Assembly (NCBI RefSeq): GCF_022808955.1
Contig: NZ_JAKZEY010000001.1
Span: 124,001 to 188,000 of the forward strand
Length of the DNA stretch: 64,000 nucleotides
Reading direction: 5' to 3'
DNA from: Anaerococcus sp. AGMB09787
Lineage (GTDB): Bacteria; Bacillota; Clostridia; Tissierellales; Peptoniphilaceae
Shown: piece after piece, positions 34,156 to 42,526 of the stretch
Layout of the letters: each line of letters starts with the position of its first letter
How positions within the stretch are numbered: the stretch's first letter is position 1
The notes under the pieces: generated by a model
The model's input: only the letters and a program-made list of their open reading frames with translations
Told to the model about the DNA's origin: nothing
Databases searched by the model: none
Program-made: the position numbers and the translations under genes

Positions 34156-36275
34156 TAGAGGATACTTTAAAGGATAAGAGATATACAGATATAAGACTTG
34201 GAAGTGATTCAACTAGAGAATTTTCTAATGGGAATACCCTGCCCTTGGTAGGAAGCCCCCATGGCAATAATTATCTAACTTTAAAAAGTAGAGAAGATTC
34301 TTCTTTTTTCTTTAATCCAAATGATAGGAGACTTCTTTGCTTAAGATTAACCCACCAGCCAAGTCCTTGGATGGGAGATTTTTCTTATCTAGAAATATTA
34401 CCCTTCTCAGAAAATGAATATGTAAGATACGAGGTGGGAGAGTCTATCTTGAGGCCGAATTTTTCTATTTTAAATTATGAAAATGGAGATAAGCTAACTT
34501 TTAGCGGATATGAAGAATCTTTTATCATAAGTCTAAATAGCAAGGCTAATGGCAAGATTAGACTAGGAGCCGAGGGTCTTAGTTTAGAAAAAAAGGGAAA
34601 TTATATCTATGGCAAAGTAATAAATTTTACAGAGTGTGAAGATGATAAGCTAACCATGTATATTAAAATGAGCTTGGATAAAAATTTCGATTTAAAAAAA
34701 GAGGGAGATGGTTATTATATCCTAACTTCTAGTAAAAATTTAAAGCTAAAAGCTGCTACATCTTTCATATCAAATAAGATGGCAGCCTATAATTATTACA
34801 AAAGCCCAGATAACCTAGAAGAGATGATTACTGCGAGTAAAAAGGCTTGGGATAAGTATTTTGATATATTTAAGATAGAAAATAAGGCGTACAGTGATAA
34901 CTTCTCCAAATATGATCCCTATAATAGAGAAGACCAAGTGAAGTTTTTTTACCACTGTGTATATAGGGCATTTTTGTTCCCTATGAAATTTTATGAAGTG
35001 GATGAGACTGGTAAGGCCTACCACTATAATACCAAGGATAGGAAAGTATATGAGGGAAAATATTTTACTAATATCGGTTTCTGGGATGGACAAAAAACTC
35101 TCTTTCCACTTTTAAGCCTTATAGCTAAGAAAGATTTAGAAGATATTTTGGAAGGGATTTTAAATTTCTACAAGGAAACAACTTATCTTCCTAAGTGGCT
35201 ATCACCTGATGAAAGAGGTATGATGCCAGGAACTTTAGTTGATAATATTATAGCAGATAGCTTATCTAAGGGTATCGGACTTGACAAGGCAAGGGACTTT
35301 TTGTCTGCCATGATAGAGACTTCAAACAAAGAAGATCCTAAGGGAAAATATGGAAGGTTAGCCAGCAAAATCTTTAGGGACCTAGGATACATACCTAGTA
35401 ATTACTATGAATCAGTAAATCAAAGTCTAGATAATTGCCTTTCTGATTATTCTATATCAGTAGTGTGTGATATCTTAGGCGAAGATGAGATAAGGGATAG
35501 GTATAGGGATTATTCCCATACTTGGACTAAGCTTTTTGATAAAAAAACTAAGTTTTTACTAGCCAAGGATAAGGATGGGAATTTTCAAAAAGATTTTGAT
35601 CCTCTAGCCTGGGGCTCTCCTTATACAGAAGGCTCAGCCTACCAAAATTCTTATAATACCTACAATGATTATGATAAATTAATAGAACTTTTTACTTCAA
35701 AAGAAGCTTTTGAAAGAAGACTTGATAGGCTATCAAATATGGACTCGGCCTATAAAGTAGGAGCCTACAAGGAAGATATCCATGAGATGGTCGAAATGAA
35801 GGATTCTCATTTTGGGCAAATGTCAATTTATAACCAACCATCTTTCCACCTTCCTTATATGTATAATTTGGTGGGTAAGGCTTGGAAGAGCCAATACCTA
35901 GTGAAAAATTTACTGTTAAATTATTTTTCTTATGACTTTAGAGCCTTTCCTGGTGATGAGGATAATGGGTCTATGGCAGCTTGGTATATCTTATCAGCTA
36001 TGGGAATTTACCCACTAAGTCCTGGAAGTGGCTTCTATGAGCTTGGTATAGGCCTTTTTGACAAGATGGAGGTTAATCTTTATAATGACAATAAGTTAAC
36101 AATAAGGGTAGAAGAAAACTATCCTCATAAGAAATTTGTGGGTAGTATAAGCCTAGATGGTAAAAAATATAGGCAAACTAGGATAAGTCATAAGGATTTA
36201 ATAAAATCAAGAGAACTTAAATTTAGCTTAAATCTTCTACCTGAAATAAGAGAGGATGGTCATGAAAATAAATAG
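34146..36275 (+). CDS. GH92 family alpha-mannosidase
   Basis: A 709-aa enzyme of the calcium-dependent exo-alpha-mannosidase family GH92. N-terminal beta domain (about 1-240) and helical catalytic domain. TNIGFWDGQKTLFPLLSL corresponds to the conserved FWDxxRT motif. SAYQNSYNTYNDYDKLIELF, EMKDSHFGQMSIYNQPS, GDEDNGSMAAWYILSAMGIYP and PGSGFYELG are GH92 signatures, with the acidic residues of GDEDNGSM supplying base and calcium ligands. No signal peptide. It would trim alpha-linked mannose from host or yeast glycans brought into the cell. It overlaps both neighbouring glycosidase genes, so the three are one translationally linked unit. Confidence 0.88.
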   Translation: MGIIEDTLKDKRYTDIRLGSDSTREFSNGNTLPLVGSPHGNNYLTLKSREDSSFFFNPNDRRLLCLRLTHQPSPWMGDFSYLEILPFSENEYVRYEVGESILRPNFSILNYENGDKLTFSGYEESFIISLNSKANGKIRLGAEGLSLEKKGNYIYGKVINFTECEDDKLTMYIKMSLDKNFDLKKEGDGYYILTSSKNLKLKAATSFISNKMAAYNYYKSPDNLEEMITASKKAWDKYFDIFKIENKAYSDNFSKYDPYNREDQVKFFYHCVYRAFLFPMKFYEVDETGKAYHYNTKDRKVYEGKYFTNIGFWDGQKTLFPLLSLIAKKDLEDILEGILNFYKETTYLPKWLSPDERGMMPGTLVDNIIADSLSKGIGLDKARDFLSAMIETSNKEDPKGKYGRLASKIFRDLGYIPSNYYESVNQSLDNCLSDYSISVVCDILGEDEIRDRYRDYSHTWTKLFDKKTKFLLAKDKDGNFQKDFDPLAWGSPYTEGSAYQNSYNTYNDYDKLIELFTSKEAFERRLDRLSNMDSAYKVGAYKEDIHEMVEMKDSHFGQMSIYNQPSFHLPYMYNLVGKAWKSQYLVKNLLLNYFSYDFRAFPGDEDNGSMAAWYILSAMGIYPLSPGSGFYELGIGLFDKMEVNLYNDNKLTIRVEENYPHKKFVGSISLDGKKYRQTRISHKDLIKSRELKFSLNLLPEIREDGHENK

Positions 36276-39200
36276 TGAAATTAGGAAAGTAGAATATGTA
36301 GGCGTAGGTCAGAGGTCATATGACTTTGACCACTTGTGGCAATTTTCTTTAGGGGATGCTCCAGGATTTTTTGAAACGGCTTTTGATGATTCATCTTGGC
36401 AAGATATCGATTTACCCCATGATTATTCTATAAGTAGACCCTACTGCGAGGCTGGAGAAGCTCAAAGTGCTTATAAACTTGGAGGGGTGGGACTTTATAG
36501 GAAAAAATTCATAGTAGGTGAGGCGAAAAGATATATTTTATATTTTGATGGAATCTACTGTGATAGCGATTTTTATATAAATGGTAAATATCTAGGCAGT
36601 CATCACCATGGTTATACACCAATTGCTTTTGATATAAGCTCCTACTTGTATATAGATAAGCCCAACACCTTAGCTATTAGGGTTGATAACCCCGTTCCTA
36701 CTTCAAGGTGGTATTCAGGCTCTGGTATCTATAGGTCTGCTAAACTTATAATAACAGAAGATTTGGCCTTTGACCTTTATGGCTTAAGGATAGACACTTC
36801 TAATTTAGAAGATAGAGATTCTGAAGTTAGCATAAAAATTTCAAGTAAGATAATAAACAAATCACCTATAAGACGAGAATTTACTATAAGTCATGACCTA
36901 TATTTTGAAGATAAGTTCATTAAATCTTACGAAAGTGACAAACTTATAATTGATAATAATCTAACAAAAAAATTCATCCAAGAATTTAAAATTTCTTATC
37001 CTAAGCTTTGGGATGTGGATAATCCTAATTTATATAGGCTGGTATCTTCTATAAAAGAAAAGGATAAAGTCCTAGATACCATACAAACTCCTTATGGCTT
37101 TAGATATTATAAATTTGATAAGGATACTGGCTTTAGTCTAAATGGTGAAAATATGAAGTTAAAGGCAGTATGTCTCCATCATGATAATGGGGCTTTGGGG
37201 GCTAGAGACTTCTACCGAGCAAGCGAAAGAAAGCTTAATATCCTAAAAGATATGGGAACAAACGCTATTAGGGTAACTCACAATCCAGCTTCAAGAAAAT
37301 TTATAGACCTTGCTAATAGGCTAGGCTTCCTTCTTATAGAAGAAATATTTGATGGTTGGATTTTAGATAAAAATAATGATTATAACGATTATTCTAGGTT
37401 CTTCGATAAAAAAATTGGTCAAAGTCAGCTTATGTTTTCAAGTGAAGATATGACCTGGGCCCAATATGATTTAAGGGAAACTCTAAAAAGAGACTATAAT
37501 GATCCATCAATTATAGCCTATTCTTTAGGAAATGAAATCTTGTGTGGAACTAACCAGGCCAAAAGGTCTATATATCCAAATATTCTAGAAGATCTATTGA
37601 CTTTCTCTAAACAGATTGATAAGAATAGGATCTTGACCTTGGGAGATAATAGCCTAAGAGATGGCTATGATCCGATATTTGTCAAGATGGAAGATTATCT
37701 AACTAAAGAAGGGGCTATTGTTGGCCTTAATTATTGTAATGGTGCTAAGTATGATAAAATTCATAAGGATCATCCTGACTGGATTTTATGGCAATCCGAA
37801 TCAGTATCCTCTGTAAACTCTAGAGCAACCTATGATAGGATAGATGGGGATTTATCTGAAGACATGAGATTAACTTCTTTTGATAAGTCTACTGTAGGCT
37901 GGGGAGACTATGCGAGCGAGGCTTGGTATGATGTTATTAAAAGGGACTTTGTTGCAGGAGAGGCTGTATGGACAGGATTTGATTATCTAGGAGAGCCAAC
38001 ACCATACAATGGAATAACCAGGGGGTATTTTTATGGGAGCCCTGCTCCTAGGTCTTCTTTCTTTGGAATAATTGATTTAGCAGGCTTTGCCAAGGACTCA
38101 TATTATTTTTATAGGTCCCAATGGAATGATAAGGATATAACAACACATATTCTTCCTAGCTATAACAAAGAGGATATGGAAAAAATAGGGGGAGATATTC
38201 CTATTACAGTCTATACAAATGCCCATCAGGTAGAACTTATTTTCATTGATGAAAAGGGAAAAGAGAAGTCTTTGGGAAAACAAAGCCTAGAAGAAATTAA
38301 AACTAAGGCAGGCCATACTTATAGGAAAGTTTGTGGAAAAAAAGGATATGAATCTTTAGTTATGACCTGGGAAATTCCTTTTAAAGAAGGGGCAATAAAG
38401 GCCATATCCTATGATAATGATGGCCATGTAATAAAAAATACTATAGGAAGAAATTTTATAACAAGTATCAAAGATGCTCCTAGACTTAGCTTAAGTCCTT
38501 ATTATGAAAATATGGGAGATGGCTATGATAATATTAACTTTATAAGCATTGATATAGTAGATACTAGGGGGGATATACTCGATAGCAGGGATGATGAAAT
38601 TCATATAGAAGTTTCGCCAAATGCGGAGATACTAGCCCTTGATAATGGCTTACAAAGCGATTTTAGTGATTTTTTGACAGACCATAAGAAAGCCTATGGA
38701 GGAAGACTTTTGCTTGTAGTAAGGGCCTTGAAGTCAGGACCTATAGAGATTACTGCAAAAAACAAAGACCTTGGAGAAACTAGGATAAACTTAGAAAATT
38801 CATTTAAAAAGAAGATAGGAACATATGATAAAGTAGAAGGGCCTAGCTTACTTAAGAATAAAATATTAAATAATTTAAAGGATAGGTCATATAGGTTAGA
38901 AGCTTTGAATTTAACCAAAAATATTTACCCTTATGAGGATTTGATTTTACCTAAGCAAACTTCTCTTATAGACAATAAGGGTCAAATATTGCCTACAGGA
39001 TCGAAAGTTTTTTATGATAATTTTTCTATAGATGAGCTTTGGGAAAAAGGAGAGCTTAATATAAGAGCTCATGTAGAAGACTTTAATTTAAAACTTCCTC
39101 TTACATTAAAACTCAAAGTTATAGAAGAAACTTACAAAAAAGGTGCCTATATAGAAGATTTTGCTTTGGGGAAAAGATTAGAAGAGGGTGAGATTGTTTA

Positions 39201-39669
39201 TTATTTTGACACCCAACAGCTAATCGGTGATATAGAAATCCTTAGTCAAGACCAAGTATATAGGTTTTTTATATCAGAAGATGATTCCTCTTATCGTGAA
39301 ATTTTCTATAAAAATAAAATGACCCTTGAAGAAAAAACAATTTATGAATTTAACCAATTTAAGGCGACTTTTATAAAAATTGTAGGAGATATGAGTAAAA
39401 TAGATAATTTAAAGATACGATCTATCAAGCTAACATCGACTGTATCAGAAACCACCGACCTTTCTTCTATTAGGATAAATGGAAAAGAGCTAAGAAAAGA
39501 TTTGCTAGAAGAAGATTCTATAGAAATAAAAGAAGTTATAAATGATTATCAAATAGAAGAAAAAGACGGAGCTATTGCAACTAGCATTAGAAGTGAAAAG
39601 GACTTATATATATTTATAATCTCTGAAAATATGAAAAATATTAGAAAGATTACAATCAAGGGAAGATAA
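36262..39669 (+). CDS. GH2 family beta-galactosidase/mannosidase-like glycosidase
   Basis: A large 1135-aa GH2 enzyme. Order: sugar-binding jelly roll (about 10-170, with LPHDYSISRPY and GLYRKKF), immunoglobulin-like domain, TIM barrel (about 290-600) with acid/base Glu in YSLGNEILCG near 425 and nucleophile Glu in ILWQSESVSS near 512, then DUF4982-like and further beta domains to a discoidin-like end. NAIRVTHNPASR in the barrel is a GH2 hallmark. No signal peptide. The ATG at 36262 has GAGGATG upstream and is preferred to the one at 36256, which has no spacing. The substrate could be beta-galactoside or beta-mannoside; neighbours point to N- or O-glycan breakdown. Confidence 0.85.
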   Translation: MKINSEIRKVEYVGVGQRSYDFDHLWQFSLGDAPGFFETAFDDSSWQDIDLPHDYSISRPYCEAGEAQSAYKLGGVGLYRKKFIVGEAKRYILYFDGIYCDSDFYINGKYLGSHHHGYTPIAFDISSYLYIDKPNTLAIRVDNPVPTSRWYSGSGIYRSAKLIITEDLAFDLYGLRIDTSNLEDRDSEVSIKISSKIINKSPIRREFTISHDLYFEDKFIKSYESDKLIIDNNLTKKFIQEFKISYPKLWDVDNPNLYRLVSSIKEKDKVLDTIQTPYGFRYYKFDKDTGFSLNGENMKLKAVCLHHDNGALGARDFYRASERKLNILKDMGTNAIRVTHNPASRKFIDLANRLGFLLIEEIFDGWILDKNNDYNDYSRFFDKKIGQSQLMFSSEDMTWAQYDLRETLKRDYNDPSIIAYSLGNEILCGTNQAKRSIYPNILEDLLTFSKQIDKNRILTLGDNSLRDGYDPIFVKMEDYLTKEGAIVGLNYCNGAKYDKIHKDHPDWILWQSESVSSVNSRATYDRIDGDLSEDMRLTSFDKSTVGWGDYASEAWYDVIKRDFVAGEAVWTGFDYLGEPTPYNGITRGYFYGSPAPRSSFFGIIDLAGFAKDSYYFYRSQWNDKDITTHILPSYNKEDMEKIGGDIPITVYTNAHQVELIFIDEKGKEKSLGKQSLEEIKTKAGHTYRKVCGKKGYESLVMTWEIPFKEGAIKAISYDNDGHVIKNTIGRNFITSIKDAPRLSLSPYYENMGDGYDNINFISIDIVDTRGDILDSRDDEIHIEVSPNAEILALDNGLQSDFSDFLTDHKKAYGGRLLLVVRALKSGPIEITAKNKDLGETRINLENSFKKKIGTYDKVEGPSLLKNKILNNLKDRSYRLEALNLTKNIYPYEDLILPKQTSLIDNKGQILPTGSKVFYDNFSIDELWEKGELNIRAHVEDFNLKLPLTLKLKVIEETYKKGAYIEDFALGKRLEEGEIVYYFDTQQLIGDIEILSQDQVYRFFISEDDSSYREIFYKNKMTLEEKTIYEFNQFKATFIKIVGDMSKIDNLKIRSIKLTSTVSETTDLSSIRINGKELRKDLLEEDSIEIKEVINDYQIEEKDGAIATSIRSEKDLYIFIISENMKNIRKITIKGR

Positions 39670-39695
39670 AGTATCTAATAAAGTTAATAAAAAAT

Positions 39696-39724
39696 TTGAA
39701 AAAATCGACCCGGCTTTGTATAAT
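39696..39724 (+). promoter_or_regulatory. larA promoter
   Basis: TTGAAA (39696-39701), 17-base spacer, TATAAT (39719-39724). Near-consensus, 47 bases before the ATG. It shows larA is a separate unit from the glycosidase genes. Confidence 0.65.
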
Positions 39725-39770
39725 AAAAACAAGAAAAAGCTTTTCATGAAGGAGGGCAGAAGGAGTTTAT

Positions 39771-41045
39771 ATGAATATAAAAGTACCATACGACAAAACT
39801 TATCAAGAAACTGAAATCGATGATAGTAGAATTTTAGGGATTTTAACCAGTCACTTGGAAGAGTACACCCCAACAGATGACCAAGCGACTCTTGTAAAAA
39901 AGGCCATGGAGAACCCTATCGAATCTCCTAAACTAAAAGATCTTGCTGTTGGCAAGGACAAGGTAGTTATATTAATAAGCGACCATACTAGGCCAGTACC
40001 AAGCAAGTTTATCTTGCCTCCTATGCTAGAAGAAATTAGAGAAGGAAACCCTGATGCTGACATTACCCTATTAGTTGCAACAGGTTGCCACAGAAATTCT
40101 TCTAAGGAAGAGCTAGTTAACAAGCTTGGAGAAGAAATATATAATAATGAAAATATCTATATCCACGACTGTGATGACGAGTCAATGCTAGTTACCCTTG
40201 ACGAAAAACTTCCTTCAGGTGGAGATATAGTTGTAAATAAACTAGCAGCAGAAGCTGATCTCCTAGTAGCAGAGGGCTTTATAGAACCTCACTTCTTTGC
40301 AGGATTTTCTGGTGGAAGAAAGAGCGTGTTCCCAGGATGTTGTTCAAGAAAGGCAGTAATGTATAACCACAATGCAGAGTTTATCAATAGCCAATACGCA
40401 AGAACTGGTAACCTTGATAATAATCCTATCCACGTAGACATGGTAGCAGCTGCCAAGGCCCTAGGTCTTGAATATATCGTAAATGTAGTAATAAATTCTG
40501 AAAAGAAAATAATCTATGCAGTAGCAGGTGACCTTGAAAAGGCCCACCAAGTAGGTACAGATTGGCTAAAGGATAAGGCAGGCGTTGACAAGAAAGAAGC
40601 AGACATAGTTATCACATCCAACGGTGGCTATCCACTAGATCAAAACATCTATCAAACTGTAAAATCTATGACTGCAGCAGAAGCCAGCCTCAAAGATGGC
40701 GGTGTAATCATAGTAGCTAGTAAGGCTGGAGATGGTACAGGTGGAGATGCTTTCTACAATGCCTTCATAGAAGAGCCAGATGTAGAAAAACTCTACCAAA
40801 AATTCTTAGACACTCCAAAAATCGAAACTATTCCTGATCAATGGGAATCACAAATCCTATGTAGAATTCTCCTAAAGGCTAAGGCAGTAATCTTTGTATC
40901 AGATTACGATAGCAAGATCCTAGAAGATTTCCACTTCATTCCAGCTAAGAGCCTAGATGAAGCTATGGAAAAGGCAGATGAAATAATGGGTAAGGACTCA
41001 ATAGTTACAGTAATACCTGATGGAATAGCTGTAATAGTTAAATAA
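39771..41045 (+). CDS. larA: Lactate racemase LarA-like, nickel-pincer enzyme
   Basis: A 424-aa protein of the LarA family, which interconverts D- and L-lactate or related 2-hydroxy acids using a nickel-pincer nucleotide. SDHTRPVP, the GCHRNS histidine, IEPHFFAGFSGGRKSVFPGC (histidine and the lysine to which the cofactor is linked) and YNHNAEFIN (a further His) are conserved. Length is as in Lactobacillus LarA. No larB, larC or larE cofactor genes are in the window. It has its own promoter and a terminator shared with the convergent PFK gene. Some LarA homologues act on other hydroxy acids, so the substrate is a family inference. Confidence 0.88.
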   Translation: MNIKVPYDKTYQETEIDDSRILGILTSHLEEYTPTDDQATLVKKAMENPIESPKLKDLAVGKDKVVILISDHTRPVPSKFILPPMLEEIREGNPDADITLLVATGCHRNSSKEELVNKLGEEIYNNENIYIHDCDDESMLVTLDEKLPSGGDIVVNKLAAEADLLVAEGFIEPHFFAGFSGGRKSVFPGCCSRKAVMYNHNAEFINSQYARTGNLDNNPIHVDMVAAAKALGLEYIVNVVINSEKKIIYAVAGDLEKAHQVGTDWLKDKAGVDKKEADIVITSNGGYPLDQNIYQTVKSMTAAEASLKDGGVIIVASKAGDGTGGDAFYNAFIEEPDVEKLYQKFLDTPKIETIPDQWESQILCRILLKAKAVIFVSDYDSKILEDFHFIPAKSLDEAMEKADEIMGKDSIVTVIPDGIAVIVK

Positions 41046-41047
41046 AA

Positions 41048-41110
41048 AAGACTAGTAATGGGCTGGTAGAAAGATCCGAGTGGATTCTACTGGTCCATTT
41101 TTCTAGTCTT
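41048..41110. terminator. Bidirectional terminator between larA and PFK
   Basis: An outer stem AAGACTAG/CTAGTCTT (41048-41055, 41103-41110) encloses an inner 12-bp stem GGGCTGGTAGAA/TTCTACTGGTCC with three wobbles, with A and T runs outside. It can work for both convergent genes. Confidence 0.75.
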
Positions 41111-41118
41111 ATAAATTC

Positions 41119-42333
41119 TTACTTAATAAAGACGTCAAGGTCTACAAAGACAGGCATACCATCTTCGTAAACTTGGTCAACTTCTCCTTGGATTAGGGGA
41201 AGAGTATAAGAAATCATATTAGCTTCTAGGGTCTCAAAATCCTTAAGCCAAGCCTCTGGGATCTTCATCTCCTTGTTGGCTATGGTTGATGGCTTAACCT
41301 CTGTATAGAAAACTTCATAAGGATCGCTTGACTTTCTTCTCAAAACTGGAACCAAATCAGTCCTATCCCTACCAAGCTTCATAGCCCTATAGCCAAGATT
41401 AAAGGCCTCATCAGCATCAACCCTACTAATAATAGCAGAAGTCCTTTGAGGGATATTTAATTCAACACAACGGGACTTGATGCCGAGATTATTTCTGATA
41501 TAATCAGCAAGCCTTATACCGACACCACTTACTATAGGATGGGCAAAACCGTCTTTGGCATGGTCAAACATAATCTTGTCAAGGGCAAGATCCCTATCCC
41601 TAAAGCCTTCAGCTAGGGCGATAATAAGATTATTCTCATGAGCTAATTTCTCACTTATCTCATCCATCATCTCATCTATAGACTTATCCATCTCAGGAAG
41701 ATAGACCAAATTTACAAGGTCTTTTGGGTAATCATAATTGGCTACTAGAGAAGATCCAGCCAGCCAGCCTGCATGGCGGCCCATAATTTCAACGACTGTG
41801 ACAGATTTAAGATCATAAATATCCACATCAGTCCTCAAGGTCCTTAGAGTAGTGGCAATAAACTTGGCAGCAGAAGGAAAACCTGGAGAATGATCCATCC
41901 CATTAAGATCATTGTCAATAGTCTTAGGGCAACCTACAACATTAATCCCTGTAATAGCCTTCTCCTCCATATAAGAATTAAGCTTGGTAACAGTATCCAT
42001 AGAGTCATTACCACCTATATAAACAAAGGTATCAATATTTAGTGACTTTAGATTAGCAAAAATCTTCTCGTAAGATGGATCATCAAAATCATCAGCCAAC
42101 TTATACCTACAAGATCCCAGGATAGAAGAAGGCCTAGACTTTAGCCTATCAATAATCCCATCAAACTTATCCTTATCAACTTCCCTAAAATCGACCTTCA
42201 AAATTCCCTCAATTCCATGGAGACTAAGGTAAATATGCTCATAACCAAAATCAATAGCCGCCTTAATAGCACCAGCTAATGATGAATTAATAACAGAAGT
42301 AGGCCCACCAGATTGGGCAATAATACAATTCAC
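41119..42333 (-). CDS. pfp: 6-phosphofructokinase, PPi-dependent type
   Basis: A 404-aa phosphofructokinase. The nucleotide-site motif reads YIGGNDSMDT: the second Asp, in place of the Gly of ATP-PFK (GGDGS), is typical of pyrophosphate-dependent enzymes. GCPKTIDNDL has Lys before TIDND where ATP enzymes have Gly, again as in PPi-PFK. MGRHAGWLAG binds fructose 6-phosphate. PPi use makes the step reversible and saves ATP. It starts with GTG at 42333, eight bases after GGAGGG. It is monocistronic, with a promoter at 42365-42392. Confidence 0.88.
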   Translation of the reverse strand: MNCIIAQSGGPTSVINSSLAGAIKAAIDFGYEHIYLSLHGIEGILKVDFREVDKDKFDGIIDRLKSRPSSILGSCRYKLADDFDDPSYEKIFANLKSLNIDTFVYIGGNDSMDTVTKLNSYMEEKAITGINVVGCPKTIDNDLNGMDHSPGFPSAAKFIATTLRTLRTDVDIYDLKSVTVVEIMGRHAGWLAGSSLVANYDYPKDLVNLVYLPEMDKSIDEMMDEISEKLAHENNLIIALAEGFRDRDLALDKIMFDHAKDGFAHPIVSGVGIRLADYIRNNLGIKSRCVELNIPQRTSAIISRVDADEAFNLGYRAMKLGRDRTDLVPVLRRKSSDPYEVFYTEVKPSTIANKEMKIPEAWLKDFETLEANMISYTLPLIQGEVDQVYEDGMPVFVDLDVFIK

Positions 42334-42364
42334 AAAATCCCTCCTTATATTTTATATCATTAAT

Positions 42365-42392
42365 AGTATACAAAAGATATGGATATTTGCAA
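42365..42392 (-). promoter_or_regulatory. PPi-PFK promoter
   Basis: On the minus strand, TTGCAA (42392 to 42387), 16-base spacer, TATACT (42370 to 42365). The rest of 42393-42479 is AT-rich, with nothing else recognisable. Confidence 0.5.
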
Positions 42393-42479
42393 TGTATAAG
42401 ATAGTGGATAGATATTGCTTAAAATAATATAATAAAATTCCTAACAAGTGATATATAGAAGTTAAGGAAAATGTTTGTG

Positions 42480-42507
42480 TTGAGGTTTCATAAGAATTTA
42501 TTATACT
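42480..42507 (+). promoter_or_regulatory. Candidate promoter of the PRD regulator and cellobiose PTS operon
   Basis: TTGAGG (42480-42485), 16-base spacer, TATACT (42502-42507), 20 bases before the ATG. Moderate match. Confidence 0.4.
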
Positions 42508-42526
42508 TATTATTAAGGGTGATTAT

